From Lates calcarifer (lineage: Eukaryota > Chordata > Actinopteri > Centropomidae): a stretch of DNA of 64,000 bases. A model generated the notes under the pieces. That model ran no database searches. It worked only from the letters and a program-made list of their open reading frames with translations, and was not told the DNA's origin. The position numbers and the translations under genes are program-made. Shown piece by piece: positions 12,983-24,985 of this stretch (position 1 is the stretch's first letter; each line of letters begins with the position of its first letter). The stretch covers positions 22,322,307 through 22,386,306 of the forward strand of contig NC_066845.1 of assembly GCF_001640805.2 (NCBI RefSeq), read 5' to 3'.

Positions 12983-13428
12983 AACCCTTTAATGCATGAA
13001 ATATGAAATCTTCAGTCAGGATAGTGTTTTTATTCTTCTTTCAACATGAAAAAAATATTTGAACTGAAAACACAATTTTTGTTTTTCACATGTCCCCTCG
13101 GGTGGACTGCATGCATTGGGGTTTTCAATTGAGGAGCTATGTGTTTAACAAACCAATCAATAAAATTATATATTATGTTAGAATTATGAAATAATTTGAA
13201 TTTCTAAAAATGCTAAACTAATGTGTTCATATATTTTAATACTATTCAGTACAATGTAAAAACACTGAACCTTGCTCCTGACACCTTAGATTCTCAGCAT
13301 CCTCAGCTCCACTGTCATTACTGCTAGTATTTGTCAATACTTGTTCTGGCAGCCATTCATCATCACTTCCATTAGCATCATCCTCATTTGACTCAGGTGG
13401 TATTTGCTCTACTGTCCTTTGGAACTAA
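12982..13428 (-). mobile_element. Possible piggyBac-like remnant (acidic N-terminal coding piece)
   Basis: On the minus strand about 13425-13245 reads as an open, strongly acidic stretch containing QIPPESNEDDANGSDDEWLP and NTSSNDSGAEDAENL before a stop. Acidic Ser/Asp/Glu-rich N-termini are characteristic of piggyBac-type transposases. At the other end, TTAA is followed directly by CCCTTTAATGCATG at about 12985, matching the TTAA target and CCCT terminus of that superfamily. I could not find the opposite terminus or the DDD catalytic domain. This is a hypothesis only. Confidence 0.35.
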
Positions 13429-13700
13429 TCTGCATATCATTTTGTTTTTGTTACAAAAACTGTAAGTTACATTCCAATAACTTAAAGCAGTTGATTCACA
13501 GCCAAAACAGATACTGCAGATAAAGTATTTTCAAGAACAAGTCGCAGTACTAGTATGAAGTGAAGGTGAAATATAGTCAGTGATGCATGATGTCCAATCT
13601 TGTGGCCAGATGATTGATCATAATTTCCTCCTAATATAAAATCAATATTTGGAAATTTTAATAATACTATTACTTCTGAGATGTTACTTGATGTTACCTT

Positions 13701-13802
13701 TTTTACCATCAAAACCCATGTATATACAACAAAACAGCTTTTTAATAGCTATTCGCTGTAGTGACCACTATGCGTGAAAATAGTGGTTTTGATGGTAAAA
13801 CC
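13701..13802. repeat. 16-bp perfect inverted repeat with 70-bp loop
   Basis: TTTTACCATCAAAACC at 13701-13716 recurs as its exact reverse complement at 13787-13802. Smaller nested palindromes (CCACTAT/ATAGTGG) lie inside the loop. It sits about 270 bp from the piggyBac-like coding piece and could be internal structure of that element or a separate MITE end. Confidence 0.8.
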
Positions 13803-14059
13803 ACTGGATTAGAGGCATACAACCACAAGGAGTCCATTTTTTTCTATGTGTTTTCTGTGCGACAAAAGTGACTGAGATAGTACTGATGATTGCATATATT
13901 GTTGAATATGTGATTGCTCTCAACTTTAACAGGCGATGGACTACAGTCTTGACACAAAGGCTGGCTTACTTCAACCCCCTTAAAGTGCATGCAGGCCACT
14001 ATTATGTTCACCCTAAAGATTTTAGACTGCTGTCTTAGAGAGATGTCTGTGTAGGTTGT

Positions 14060-14465
14060 CAGTCATCCAGATCATGGTAGTCTTAAGAGCTAGAGTTGAA
14101 GGCAACTGGACTTCTTTTAGTTTGTTGAAAACATTTCAACTCTCAGCTGAAAGGCTTCATCAGTTCTAAAAGTAGGTTGGGAAGGCCCAGGTATTTAACC
14201 CTTGGTGGGGTTGTCACCTTGGAGGTGGTCCTTGGAGTCACTGACCCACCCTGTCATAATGAGAGTCATTAGGATCACATGGGTTGAGTTGTGAATAAGT
14301 TGTTTGGGTATGGATCCCAGGACTATTTTATAAGTGGCTGATAGTTGGTGTCATAAGCCACCACCTCTGTTTAACTATGGTCGTTCCAGATGCACATAGA
14401 TGGCCTCCTTCACTCCTCTCTCAAACTATCTGTCCTCTAAACAGAGGTGAAATATAACACCATTT
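14060..14465 (-). mobile_element. Penelope-like element tail (inferred), degenerate
   Basis: The minus strand reads FERGVKEAIYVHLERP, then LNRGGGL, then HQLSATYKIVLGSIPKQ. I associate this with the C-terminal endonuclease portion of Penelope-like retroelements, although another LINE type is possible. Three in-frame stops interrupt it at positions where W, S and R would be expected. The continuation toward 14090 (rc of ACTTTTAGAACTGATGAAGCC) is a 3' flank that recurs widely in fish. It is dead. Confidence 0.5.
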
Positions 14466-15547
14466 CTATATCACATAATGTATTTGGAGCTCCCTCCATC
14501 CCTCTGGACACTATAATGGTAACCGCTAAGGTGTTCTGAAATAGTAGACGGAACGTGCACTTTTATGACAAGAATCCTGTCAAGTCACTGGTTTAGCAGC
14601 TGTGTGTCTTCTATCTTTTGAGATGATGAAGCCATATGATCATTTCTGTGTTCCCTTGTTTCTGGGAAAGGAGGAAACTGCTGCCACTCAGCACAACCAG
14701 CCTCTACCTGTTTCAGCTTGTCACACCCATTGCCAGGAAAGAGATGAGGTGGAGGAGACAGAGGCAGACAGACAATCTCTGCGCTGATGTGTTTTCTTTT
14801 TCAGACTGATGTGTCTGAGACTGTCGATCAATTTCCTGGGAGGTGTCCCAAGCCCCTCGCTCCATCACCACAGTTACCGCCACCTCCTCCAGGGAGCTGA
14901 TTGATCTGAGAGCTGGTTGTCAGTGTGGGTTGGGACCCCCGCAGGCAGCCAGACACTGCTGTCTCCACTCAGCTACAGTCCATGTATCTCTGCATGCTAC
15001 TTTGCTTACACTTTCATCTGCAAGGGAAGTCAGCCAGAGAGCATGCTGGAAGAATCAGCTTGTGGCTACAAAGCCTGAATAATTGTGTATATATATATAC
15101 AGGAGTATCAAATGAACCAATTTTGCAGGTCTTGAATTGGCTCTCACCAGAATTGGTTATTTTGCCCAATTCAGCCATGTTATCTTTGTCTAGGTGCTAG
15201 ACAGTGAGGAGCGTAGTTTATTGATCATGGTCTGTCGTTATGTTAAGCTGATGTCCATTACATGAATGCTGGCTTTGGCCTCAGGCTCTGACTAAACTCT
15301 AAGCATTGATTTGTACTTAATGCCCATCTCAGAGATGGTCCAGTCACATTTTATTGCACTAGCACAATCTTAACAGCAGGGAACATTTTTCATATTGTGG
15401 CTCTGTGTGTTTCAACAGCTGGAGGATGACACCAGAGATTCCCATCTATAGCTGAATGCATCAGTGGTACTTCAGTGTCAATCAAAAAGAGCATTATTTC
15501 TTCTGTACGTTGTTGTTAGGCATCCGTCAGTCTTTAGCTCATCAGAT
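14466..15547. other. Unassigned intronic sequence
   Basis: No exon or identified repeat. Overlapping frames at 14602-15200 carry no recognisable domain. A short (TA)n run is present near 15087-15098. Confidence 0.4.
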
Positions 15548-15964
15548 GGGACCTGCCTAATATTGTGTAGGTCCCTCTTGTCCTGCCAAAACAGCTCTGA
15601 CCTGTCGGGCATTGATACAGCACCTCTGTGGGTGTCTGGTACCAGGACATTGATGGGTTACAGGGTGGGACCTCCATGGATCTGGATTGTGCTGGTGCAT
15701 CCCACAGATGCTGGATCAGATTTGGATCTGGGATCTCTTTCCTGTGTTCCTTGAGAGATTTCTGAGCAGTTTCTGTGGTGTAGGGGGAGCATTATCCTGC
15801 TGAGGGAGGCCCCTGTTATTGTGGAGTGTTGTTACAACTGGGGGGTGAGGGTGTGATAAATGAAGGACTCAAGGTTTCCCAGCAGAACATTGTATTGTAA
15901 CAAGATGGTCAATGTTATTCACTTCACCTGTCGGTGGTTTTAATGTTGTGGCTGATCGGTGTAT
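15548..15964 (-). mobile_element. Internally deleted Tc1-like element (MITE-type), copy 1
   Basis: The right end carries the reverse complement of a Tc1-family terminus (GTGGTTTTAATGTTGTGGCTGATCGGTGTAT). Inside, the minus strand retains two transposase remnants: a piece equivalent to MFCWET and a C-terminal piece ending at ACCTACACAATATTAGGCAGG. The 5' end is joined directly to the middle of the transposase gene, so most of the catalytic region is missing. The same junction is seen at 56128-56360. The left inverted terminus is missing. Confidence 0.7.
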
Positions 15965-16496
15965 ACATACAGCACACACACACACACTACATACAAATAT
16001 GTTTATGTTAAGAAACGCACACGTCTGTAGTCTCTCTCTGAGTCAGTGCTTGTCTCCTGGCTGTTTGTCTCTAATGAGATCAGTGGATCCTCCTTTGTTT
16101 CTATGGCGACACCATTTGTCTCCACTGTGGCTCATCTCTCCCTCCCTTCTTCTCTTTCCCTCTCTCACTCTCTCTTTCTGTCTCATCATCTGTTGGCTTC
16201 ATATCCTTCATATCCTCCTTGCTCTCCTCTCATCTTCTCACCATGATGTCTGCTTTTCCACCTCTCTGTCTGATTCACAGTGTTTTTACTGCCATGATCA
16301 AGCTGCTATACATCTCCATCGGGAACAAGTATGACCTGTGTTTTACAGTAGTAAACAGTAGTAACAGTAGTAAAGACATGGATGGAAAAGTAACACTGTA
16401 ACTGTGTGAACAGTGTGAACTGTGACATGCATGAATGCTGGAGAACAGGTCGCAACATCAGGGGTGGCCCACAAGAGCTGATGAGTGGTGGGGGAA

Positions 16497-17420
16497 AGTA
16501 AATATATTTACACAAGTCATGTAGGCTACTCAAAAACAGTTTGGAGAGATTTCTACTTTACTTGAGTATTTCTTGAGTATTAGACTTAAGCAATATTAAT
16601 CAAGAAGGTGTGCTTTAACGTCATTTGAGCACGACAGTGATGCGGTCAGCGCCAAGGTCTGCAAGCATCACTGAAGCACACCCTCGAGTGTAATATTGCG
16701 AAAATCTGTTCATGTTGAGGAGCAATTTGCTCTCAAAATTAAAAGGTTTTTGCAAGTGTTTTTGCCGTTTCCATGGAAATACATGGGGTCTGACTAATAA
16801 TCCAGTTATTAGTCAGACCCCATCAGTCACAATCAGTCACGTCAGTGGACCCCTATGTGTAATGGAACCGAGTTTACCACTACAGCAAATAATCAGAGCC
16901 TTAGTAACGACCTAGCAACAGAAATGATTTTCTAGTCCCAGATGAGTGAACTCTGAGCTGACGTTAATGCTTTATCAAGGTCTCAGACTTTACCAAACTA
17001 AACCAACAGCCTACTGCACAAATAAATGTTACTTCTATCAACCACGTTATAACAAAGATGCTGCATTTTTTACTCACACAGATGTAGATTCTGCAACCAC
17101 AAACTTTTTCATGAATTTTAAGTTATAGCACCATGTCACAGATACAGCTGATGGAGAAAGCTGAGGCGCTTGTGTCAAGGTCCGCAAGCATCACTGAAGT
17201 GCTCATATGACATTAAAGCACACACTCAAGTGTAATATTGCGATTACCAACAAAGTAAAATGTATGGTGGAGTAATATTTTAGTGATGAGTAAGGCGTGC
17301 TGTCATGCTGATTTGAGCATGTTCTAAATGTCTTGTGGACCAATCAGATTGCTCAGAACTACTTGTTGTATGTAATACTTCTACTCCACTATATTTCAGA
17401 GTTAAACTTTTTAATTCATA
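16497..17420. repeat. Repeat-rich block with internal direct repeat
   Basis: Two similar sequences in the same orientation lie at about 16598-16710 and 17155-17247; both contain GCAAGCATCACTGAAG and end in AAGTGTAATATTGCGA or GAGTGTAATATTGCGA. They are flanked by fragments resembling a fish retroelement tail (TTTACTTGAGTATTT at about 16558; TACTTCTACTCCACTATATTTCAGAG at about 17378). This suggests that a younger element interrupts an older one. I found no coding content. Confidence 0.45.
16783..16823. repeat. 18-bp perfect palindrome, 5-nt loop
   Basis: ATGGGGTCTGACTAATAA (16783-16800) is followed by the loop TCCAG and then its exact reverse complement (16806-16823). This predicts a very stable hairpin or cruciform. 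It sits between the two direct repeats of the surrounding block. Confidence 0.95.
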
Positions 17421-18281
17421 ACATTTATACGGCAACTACAGTATATTAGATTAGGATTTATGGGAATTAACATTTATATTAAGAATAATTATGTATATGT
17501 GATGAAACGTACAATATTAAACAACATTACTACATGATGTACTAGATTTAGTCTACATGGTAACCATAAAACACACACAGAGTGACAGAACAGCACTAAA
17601 AACCAGACAAATGGGACACATAACGCAAAGTTACACACAGCATGACACACTGTCAGCAACAAGTGTATGTTAAACAAATTAAAAGCAGGTGTATTTGTAT
17701 ACAAAGCAAAAACAAAAGTAGAATTGGTTGTTATAGAGTTGAGTGGCTTACTCATGTTTCTTCTTCATGTGAATAAAACATGAGTAGGCCACAAAAATGT
17801 AGCTTGAGACGTTCTTAGGTTGAGGTAGGGCAGATAAAGTAAGATAAGTTTTATATAATAAAGTCCACGTATTTCATGTAGTTGGAGCCTAATCATCATA
17901 AACAGCCTAAGGCCCGTTGCATTGGCTTTAGGCTGTTTTGGTTTTGTGGGGCCCTTAATTACTCCTTAATTACCACAGTTTTAGTGCAGTGCAAAGGGAA
18001 ATGCATCTCATCTACATCTCCTTCTTTAGTCTTTCTCTTTCTGTCTGCTTTGGTATCTTCATTATTATTATTGTTTATTTTTTATCATTTGTTACTATTG
18101 TTGTTGTTGTTTTACCTAGTTCTATCTCTTAGTTCTGATTGAACTTGCCCTTCACACCCTCCACTTAGTTTCCCTCATTATTCCTCTTTTTTACCTTCTC
18201 CCTTCTTTACTCTACCTTTCATTCTCTCTCTCTCTCTGCCTAATGACAGTTCAATGAGGGGAGATCAAATAAAAGTGAATA

Positions 18282-18530
18282 AGGGCCTGTATCCACAGGC
18301 AGCTGTTTTTGCAGTTTTGCAATTTTCTATACAAAGCCTATGAAGTTCAAAATATAAAAAATAATAATAATAATAAAGCCTATGAAGCTCAGCATGTTCT
18401 CTGTGCAAAAAGTAAATGCACAATGTTTTTTTTCTTCTGCACGCATGGGACTTTCACCTGAAAATTCATATGTGCTAGAAGATGGTTTTTGTAACCATTG
18501 CAAAAACAGCTACTCGTGGACACGGGCCCT
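18282..18530. mobile_element. 249-bp MITE with ~32-bp terminal inverted repeats
   Basis: The left end AGGGCCTGTATCCACAGGCA and the reverse complement of the right end AGGGCCCGTGTCCACGAGTA continue into an identical AGCTGTTTTTGCA; about 27 of 32 positions match. The body is AT-rich with a TAA run and no coding capacity, as expected of a non-autonomous DNA transposon, probably hAT-like from the end sequence. No clear target duplication flanks it. Confidence 0.75.
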
Positions 18531-18609
18531 AACAAAATGTATTGTGTTAAGATTCCATTAATGAGAAGCATCTCTAAGTGTAGGCCCATATGAAGATAGG
18601 TTAAAAAAA

Positions 18610-18830
18610 TATTAAAATACTTTGCCATCTCCAGAGGCTTCATTCAATGTCTTCCATATTTTCTTGCTATTATTTCTTGCTTTACTGGTATTCTGTTTAT
18701 AATATTCTCTTATAATGTTCTTATTCAATTTAGTAACCTTGTTCCTTAATTTACAGCATAGCTCCCTATTGTAGAGGCAACCGGATTGATTTACAACTTT
18801 GGCTAAACCAGCTGAAGACCTTGTGGCCAA
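18610..18830 (-). mobile_element. LINE fragment upstream of reverse transcriptase
   Basis: The minus-strand frame contains LRNKVTKLNKNIIREYYKQN followed by NNSKKIWKTLNEASG. The pattern of a basic helix and then KK-W-K-LNE is the linker between endonuclease and reverse transcriptase in many fish LINEs. No RT core follows on the minus strand (before 18610), so this is a short orphan fragment. Confidence 0.45.
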
Positions 18831-21800
18831 TCAGCTAGTTACCTGTTGACTTCTGGGCTTAATCACCAGTTTATCATACTCCAGCTTGTAGAGTCACCCT
18901 CTCAGCTGGGGCATCAAGTCACTTCTTCTCTTTTTGTCTGAGTGTGTGTCATGATTTGGGGGCAAGGACCCAAATGCAGACAGTTTGGGGAGTTAGAGAC
19001 TAAGAAACAAAAGTGATGCGGCAGGTGGGCTGTGACAAGAAGGCCCCATTGATATTAGTATTCAGCTTTCTTGATGCAAAGAGGATGGATTGTCTGCACT
19101 TAAACACAATAGTTTGACAATAATTTACCTTTGTCTGGCCTTCGACTGATGTTGACAGATCTTGAACTCAAGACCAGGATCTGGATCTATGTTTAGAGCT
19201 GATTTACTTGACTTCAAGAGCTTCCACTCATCCATAATCACTGTATAAATGAGTAGGATTGTCCTCAGTGATCACTGCCTCATCCATAGAAATACTAGAC
19301 AATAACAGAATCAATTTGGAAACACCTGAAAAGGTGAGAAGCAGAGCAAGCAAATGAGTGTGATGTGTGAATTGTAGGTCGAAAGACAGACCAGCATAAT
19401 TGCAAAGATATTTAGCAAATGGCATCATGTGATTGTTTGGTTTGAGGAAAATGGGCACCAATGGTCACGTATGGAGAGAGAGCAGAGGTGATGGAGAGAA
19501 ATAGATCTGGTAAATACAATCAATTTGAACCCACAGAGGAATAAGGCAGAACGTGAGGGCAGATATCTTCCTTATTAAACTTTCACAAAATCTTCATTAA
19601 CATATTCAGGGGGATAAAAGAAAAGTGCAGTCAGAACAAAGCAACAGATGCACTGTTAATCTGATTTGTCACCGAATATGAACCCTAGAGCCTCCTCTCT
19701 TTGCCTTCATGCTGCTCTGGCATGATATTTTCTTGGCCTCAAGCCAAGTCCAAGTATAGTGCTGTCATGAATATTCAATTGAATATGAATTTTCGGGGTC
19801 AGTCAGAACAGAGAAAGCAGCACTAAGTTTGCTCTGCTGAAATCAAAACACTACATCAAGCTGGATGGACTTTTTGCTGGTTGTAAATAAAAATTTGGTT
19901 TGCTACAACAGAATGTATAGCTGTGTGTGCATATACATACATGTCTTGTATTGCAGATGTTCATGTCTGAATGCCTTGTGTCTGCTTTTGAACATCAGTG
20001 TGTTTTTATGCACCTGAACCTTCCGGTTGGACTCATGCAGTATGATGCTAGCTGAGTGTGTGAAGTGATGTTCTGTTCCACAGCTACAGTGAGGCTGTTG
20101 TCTATTTCAGACTGGCACTGAATGCAGAGCCAACTAGGTTTGTATTTGTCTGCCATGTCATGTTTTCCTACACAGTCATAATTGCAGTCAGTGAAGCTCC
20201 CCTGGAATGCAAATAATGGAGTTTTAATTCATGTTGAGTGAGCTGTTGGACAAACTAAGGCCCATTACAAACCATCTTTAATGGAGGGTGAGGGAAGGGT
20301 GGTGTATTAGACACTGCTGGTAGTGATGCAGCTCAGCAACCAAGAGCAAAGTTTTCACAAACACAGAAAGGATTTATCGCTTGAAAATGATTATAGTCAT
20401 AATATCCACAGGAATCATATCTCATAAAGAATTTTAGCTGGTACGTTTAATATGCCGTCTGGAATTTGATGGTTTACCTATATTGACTGGTATATCTATA
20501 CTCAAGCACAGTTCACAGATCTGACATGTTCAGTTACGAGTTACCTTAGACAGCAAGGTTTTAAAAACTTTTATGGACAAAACAAAATGAATGTTTTTAA
20601 GGTAACTACGATCCACAAGGTGGTGCTTTAAGAACTGGATCTTCTGTCTCATACATGCAGGACTTTGACATGGGAAATATGATGTTTGAAACTGATCACT
20701 GTCATGATCCTTTTAACAATGAACTCACAACTTTAAGTGTGTGTTTACTGATCTAAGGAAGACGACAAAGCGTAAACTTTGCCAAGTGCTTTTTATACCT
20801 TTTCATGCCTAAACAAAACCAAACAGTGACCAATCAATAAGCTTAACCATGTGTTCCTTATTGTAACCATGGTGATGAAGATCTGGTATGCCACCGCCAT
20901 AGGGGCGTTATTTCAGGGGATACTCCTATGGATGACATCAGAGGGAAAGGAAAATTTACCTTATACAGTGAGTAGCTGTGGTAACTTCAGTGGATTATGT
21001 TCAGTTGTTTTCCCTCTGCTCAGAACCAACTCCATGGCACAGGCGCACACTCATCCTTCTCTAAAATGCTACTTTAGTATTAAAATCTTTTGATGAGACA
21101 CTGGGATTTATGGAGCGTACCTTGTGCATTTTCTAAATACTAACATCCCCATACCCTGTTTTGCATTTCTTTGTCGGGGGGACCAGCCTACACATCTAGT
21201 CACTCCTTGTGTTCCCCAGCACACTACCACTGAAAGCAACACAGGTTGCACCTCATCTACCAGCCCAATCTTTCAGCCACGCAGCATGTGCTGTGGAGAG
21301 CAGTTCCCGGAACACTGACCTGCACAGGTATTTAAAATACACACACCTTATATGGAAGGTGACCCCGATGAGGAAAAGAGGAAGTGACAGTAATAATAAC
21401 CCTGCTACACATAAATGACTGTTTTCAAATATGCAGAGGAGCAGAGTAATAACCACAGAGGTTGCCTGTAGCCTGATTGTTACGCAACTATAATCAGCCC
21501 TGCTGATATCCCAGCAGCTGCCACACCAACATACATCATACAGCTGCCTATTAATTCTACTATTGATGACATATTGGGGATGATGTATATTAATAAGGTT
21601 GTTTAGCTTTTGTTTATTTTGGATCATGGAATGAACTTTTTCTCTCTCTCAGAGACCTTAGCCTCTGTTACTGCTTTTAAAAGGTATAGAGGAACTCGTG
21701 GGATTGGGGAGTGAAACTCACCCAGACCTGTCTGCTGATTCTGCATTCTTCCTGTTTATTATGTATTCAGCCTCTTCTTTGTTGCGCCTGGTGTGTGCCA

Positions 21801-23456
21801 GTGCATGTAGTCATCAAAACTGCAAAAAAATGTTGCTCATGTTCATTATGTTTGCACCTGAACATTTTGCTTGCATTTTGCCTGCTCTTTGGACAGGGGG
21901 CATTTGGCTGAGCTGAACACCTCAATTAGCTGGCTAAAGTCTGTAAAGTTGGTGCACTGTTGGGATAATTCAAACTGCACTGTCCTGTGGCTATAATTGA
22001 GCTAATGAGGTTTTTTGTGGATTGAAAAAATAAGATAAAATATAATAATTGCTTAACTTCAAAAGGTGCTGGTAGGAAGATATTGGAGGGAGACAGGCTA
22101 CCAGTTACCTTGTTTCCAGTTTTTTTTGCAAAGTTAAGCTAATTGGCTGCAGGCTGTAGCTGCAGGCAGAGCGTGCAGGAGAGAGCATCATCAACACACC
22201 CACCCACCCGCTGTGATTCTCCAAACAATAACCTGCTCTATCGGCTCACTCAGACATTACACACATTTTACACCCTTGAGCTGCAGGATAAAGTCTGTTT
22301 AATGTGCGGTCCGACTGATTCAATTTGCGTTCGCATATACAGCTCCACCCAGCAATGTCTAGGAAATTTCAGGTTTGCACTGCATTTGTGAAAGCAGCGA
22401 ATTTGTATGCTGCACCCATTTAGAACATTCAGTTTACATTTCTTTTTTTCCCCTCTGTTGGGCCAGAAGATGCAATGAGCCCAGGAACATTGTTCAGTAT
22501 CATCTATATGACTCAAGTGTCTTAACACAAGAAGGATGCAGGGATTGTCTGAATTACAGACCTGTCCTCGCCATTGTCTGTGTTATCTTACTTTTGATCA
22601 GAGAGAAAGGACCATCTAACACCTTGGAAACATGTATAAAAAGACACAGAATAGCCTCCATCTTCAAAGTCTTTTCATATTAGGAAAAATTTGGATTTCT
22701 GGGGAATTTTAAGATCAGGACAATGCATGCTGGAAAGTACATGCCAATAAGCTAATGATATTTCAAAATAAGTAGAATTGTGAATTGTAAACAGTTCACT
22801 GGAATTTTTTTTGCCAACTGAACTCAAGTGATAAGATAACAAGTTAGAAGCCAAATTTGTAATGAAATGCATAAACTGTGTAATGAATTAAAGATTTAGA
22901 TTTTAAGCAATTGTTACACTTGATATGCCTCACTATATTTTTTGTATATAAGCTGTTACACTGAATGACATTAGTGACTGCTTTCAGCCTGTCAGACCTT
23001 CATCAGAGTACACACAACTCAACAACTAGATAATATGCATTTCCTGCAGAAAATGCGTGTGAATGCTTCCAGCATCCACACTATTGCTCTTCAAATCTTT
23101 ATTCATATTAGTAATAATATTTTTTAAAAAAAAGCTATGCAGTGCTACAATGAATTGTAGTGGTAGTAAAATTGTAAAATTGTATACATAGCAAAATTGC
23201 AAAAAGTATTCATAACAGTATCTATTATTATAATCATTATTGTTATTTCTTTTCTCAGGAGGAGTTTTAATTTTTGTCTGGGTCGGGGCTTGAACATGAG
23301 AACCCAGCAGTAAAAGCAATTGTAGTGATAGTAAAATTGCAAAATTGTTATAAATAGCAAAATAGCATAAAAACATAAACAGTTGCAAAAAGCTGAATAA
23401 GCAAAACAGTAAAAAGCTTCAAAAGTGAAACATTTTCACAGCAGAATAGTTTCTAT
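18831..23456. other. Unassigned intronic sequence
   Basis: About 4.6 kb without a supported gene. A fragment beginning near 18949 (TCATGATTTGGGGGCAAGGACCCAAATGC) resembles an LTR-type repeat. Frames at 21124-21916 and 22143-22683 have no recognisable domains. An AT-rich repeated motif (GTAAAATTGCAAAATTG) recurs at 23160-23400. No splice-bounded calcium channel exon was found here. Confidence 0.4.
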
Positions 23457-24404
23457 GGCAGTGTAACGAAGGGCGCTTCGTTACCAGTGTCTGTCGGCCT
23501 TGGCTTGTAAATATTGTATAGTGGGGGAGAGTATGACGATTTTACTTGTACCAAATGACTACAAACATGAACAGCGACATTTTGCACTTTATTATTCACA
23601 GAGCGTTGTACAGGATATTTGCATCTTGAGTAGTAAGTGTAGATTGGTTACATGGCATATGTATTGAACATGTCACAATACAGGTGTCGGGTGACCGGCG
23701 CTGGGCTCTACCTGGAAGAGAGGGGAGTTCGGTTAGGGTCCGATGGCACGATAAGATGCGTTGTTCATAATTGACGAACGAACATTCAATTAAGTTCTTT
23801 GTGGTATTTTGTACATGAAGCTGCTGAGAGTAAAAGTGTCCTAAATATGAATTAAATGTCTATTATAGTGAGAAAAGGTGGTCAATACAAGGAAATTGTT
23901 AGGGAAACACTTACCGGTCCGATCTTGTGTCTGCTCCCGTTTTCGGCCGAAAGAAGTCCCCGGCGTACGAACAGGGTAAAGAACGTTCCGGGAGGGACCA
24001 AGTGGCGGATTAGGTAGAGGGGATCTGGGTGAATTTGTATGTTAAATATATTGGGTGTAATTGTGTTTTTGGGGTTTATGTTTGTTGGGAGGTGAATGAC
24101 AGGAGAACACCATTGTAAATATTTTGCTAAAATTAGAAATTATGTCCTGATGGAATAATTTCACTTGGGAGCAGAAATGGAGCATACCTGTCAATGGTAT
24201 GATGCAAGGTAGACCACCAGGGACACAGTATAAAAGGCGCCAGTTCCATCTAACTATGTTGCTGGTGGCTGACTATTTCAATTGTTCTAGTTGTGTCACT
24301 GTGGTTGTTGTAAATAAATTGCACGTCGAAGTCCTTTGAATCCTTGGCTTGTTCATCATCCACTACTGCAAATCCAGCCGCTAAAGGACCATCGTAACAG
24401 GCAG
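23457..24404. mobile_element. Solo LTR with GGCAG target-site duplication
   Basis: The 938-bp LTR runs from TGTAACGA (23462) to TCGTAACA (24399), the TG...CA ends expected of an LTR. It is flanked on both sides by the 5-bp duplication GGCAG (23457-23461 and 24400-24404). Inside are a TATA box (TATAAAAG, 24229-24236) and, about 77 bp later, AATAAA (24313-24318), matching a + oriented U3-R-U5 layout. No gag or pol sequence is attached, so this is a recombined solo LTR of an LTR retrotransposon, probably Ty3/gypsy-like. The intact duplication suggests fairly recent insertion. Confidence 0.85.
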
Positions 24405-24524
24405 AAAGTGCAGTGAAATTTCAGTGTCTGAAGCGGGGATCGAACCAAGAACCTTGGGATTGGGAAAGCTCCCATAGGATCCCATTCGTTTTTTTATTCA
24501 TAAAAAAAATCATATAAAATCATA

Positions 24525-24985
24525 CAAGCATAGGAACAAAAGGTTTAATACAAGCAGGAATGTCCTGAATGAGCTGGACATTTTGACAAAGGAGCAGGCA
24601 GGCAGGCTTCCAACTATAAGGTGGACTCAGCTGTGAGTCAAAACTTCAAAAACAGATCTCCAGGGCGTGGCAGACGTGCAAAGGTGAGGTACTGGTATCT
24701 GGGTAGAAGGAGAGACAAAGGTAGCCAGCTAATGGAGAGGGTTTCAAAAAGCTAGGAGTCATGCGCTGGAATACCATGCAGGCAAACGGACGATCTGACG
24801 AAGACTGAAGTGAAGGCCCAGGGTATAAATGCAGCAGGTGAGGAAATGAACCAGATTGATGTCAGGAGTGCTTGATTGATTGGAGGGAAACAAACACAGA
24901 CAGGGGGAGACAAACAGGAGACACAGGGAAGGGAAACACACTGACCACAAGAGGGGAGAGAGGCATACTGCCAAATCCTGACATA
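24525..24985 (-). repeat. Possible second LTR-like or SINE-like repeat
   Basis: Read on the minus strand, the block starts TGTCAGGATTTGGCAGTATG and ends with ATTAAACCTTTTGTTCC. This looks like the TGTCA...ATTAAA layout of a common fish LTR/SINE-type repeat. A tRNA-like box B complement (GGGGATCGAACC) lies just before it at 24436. I see no convincing target duplication. The 107-codon minus frame at 24752-25075 is in this repeat and is not taken as a gene. Confidence 0.35.

Noticed and set aside
24426..24480. Possible tRNA gene on the minus strand (box B-like GGTTCGATCCC)
   Set aside because: No matching box A and no cloverleaf could be folded by eye. More likely the relic of a tRNA-derived SINE.
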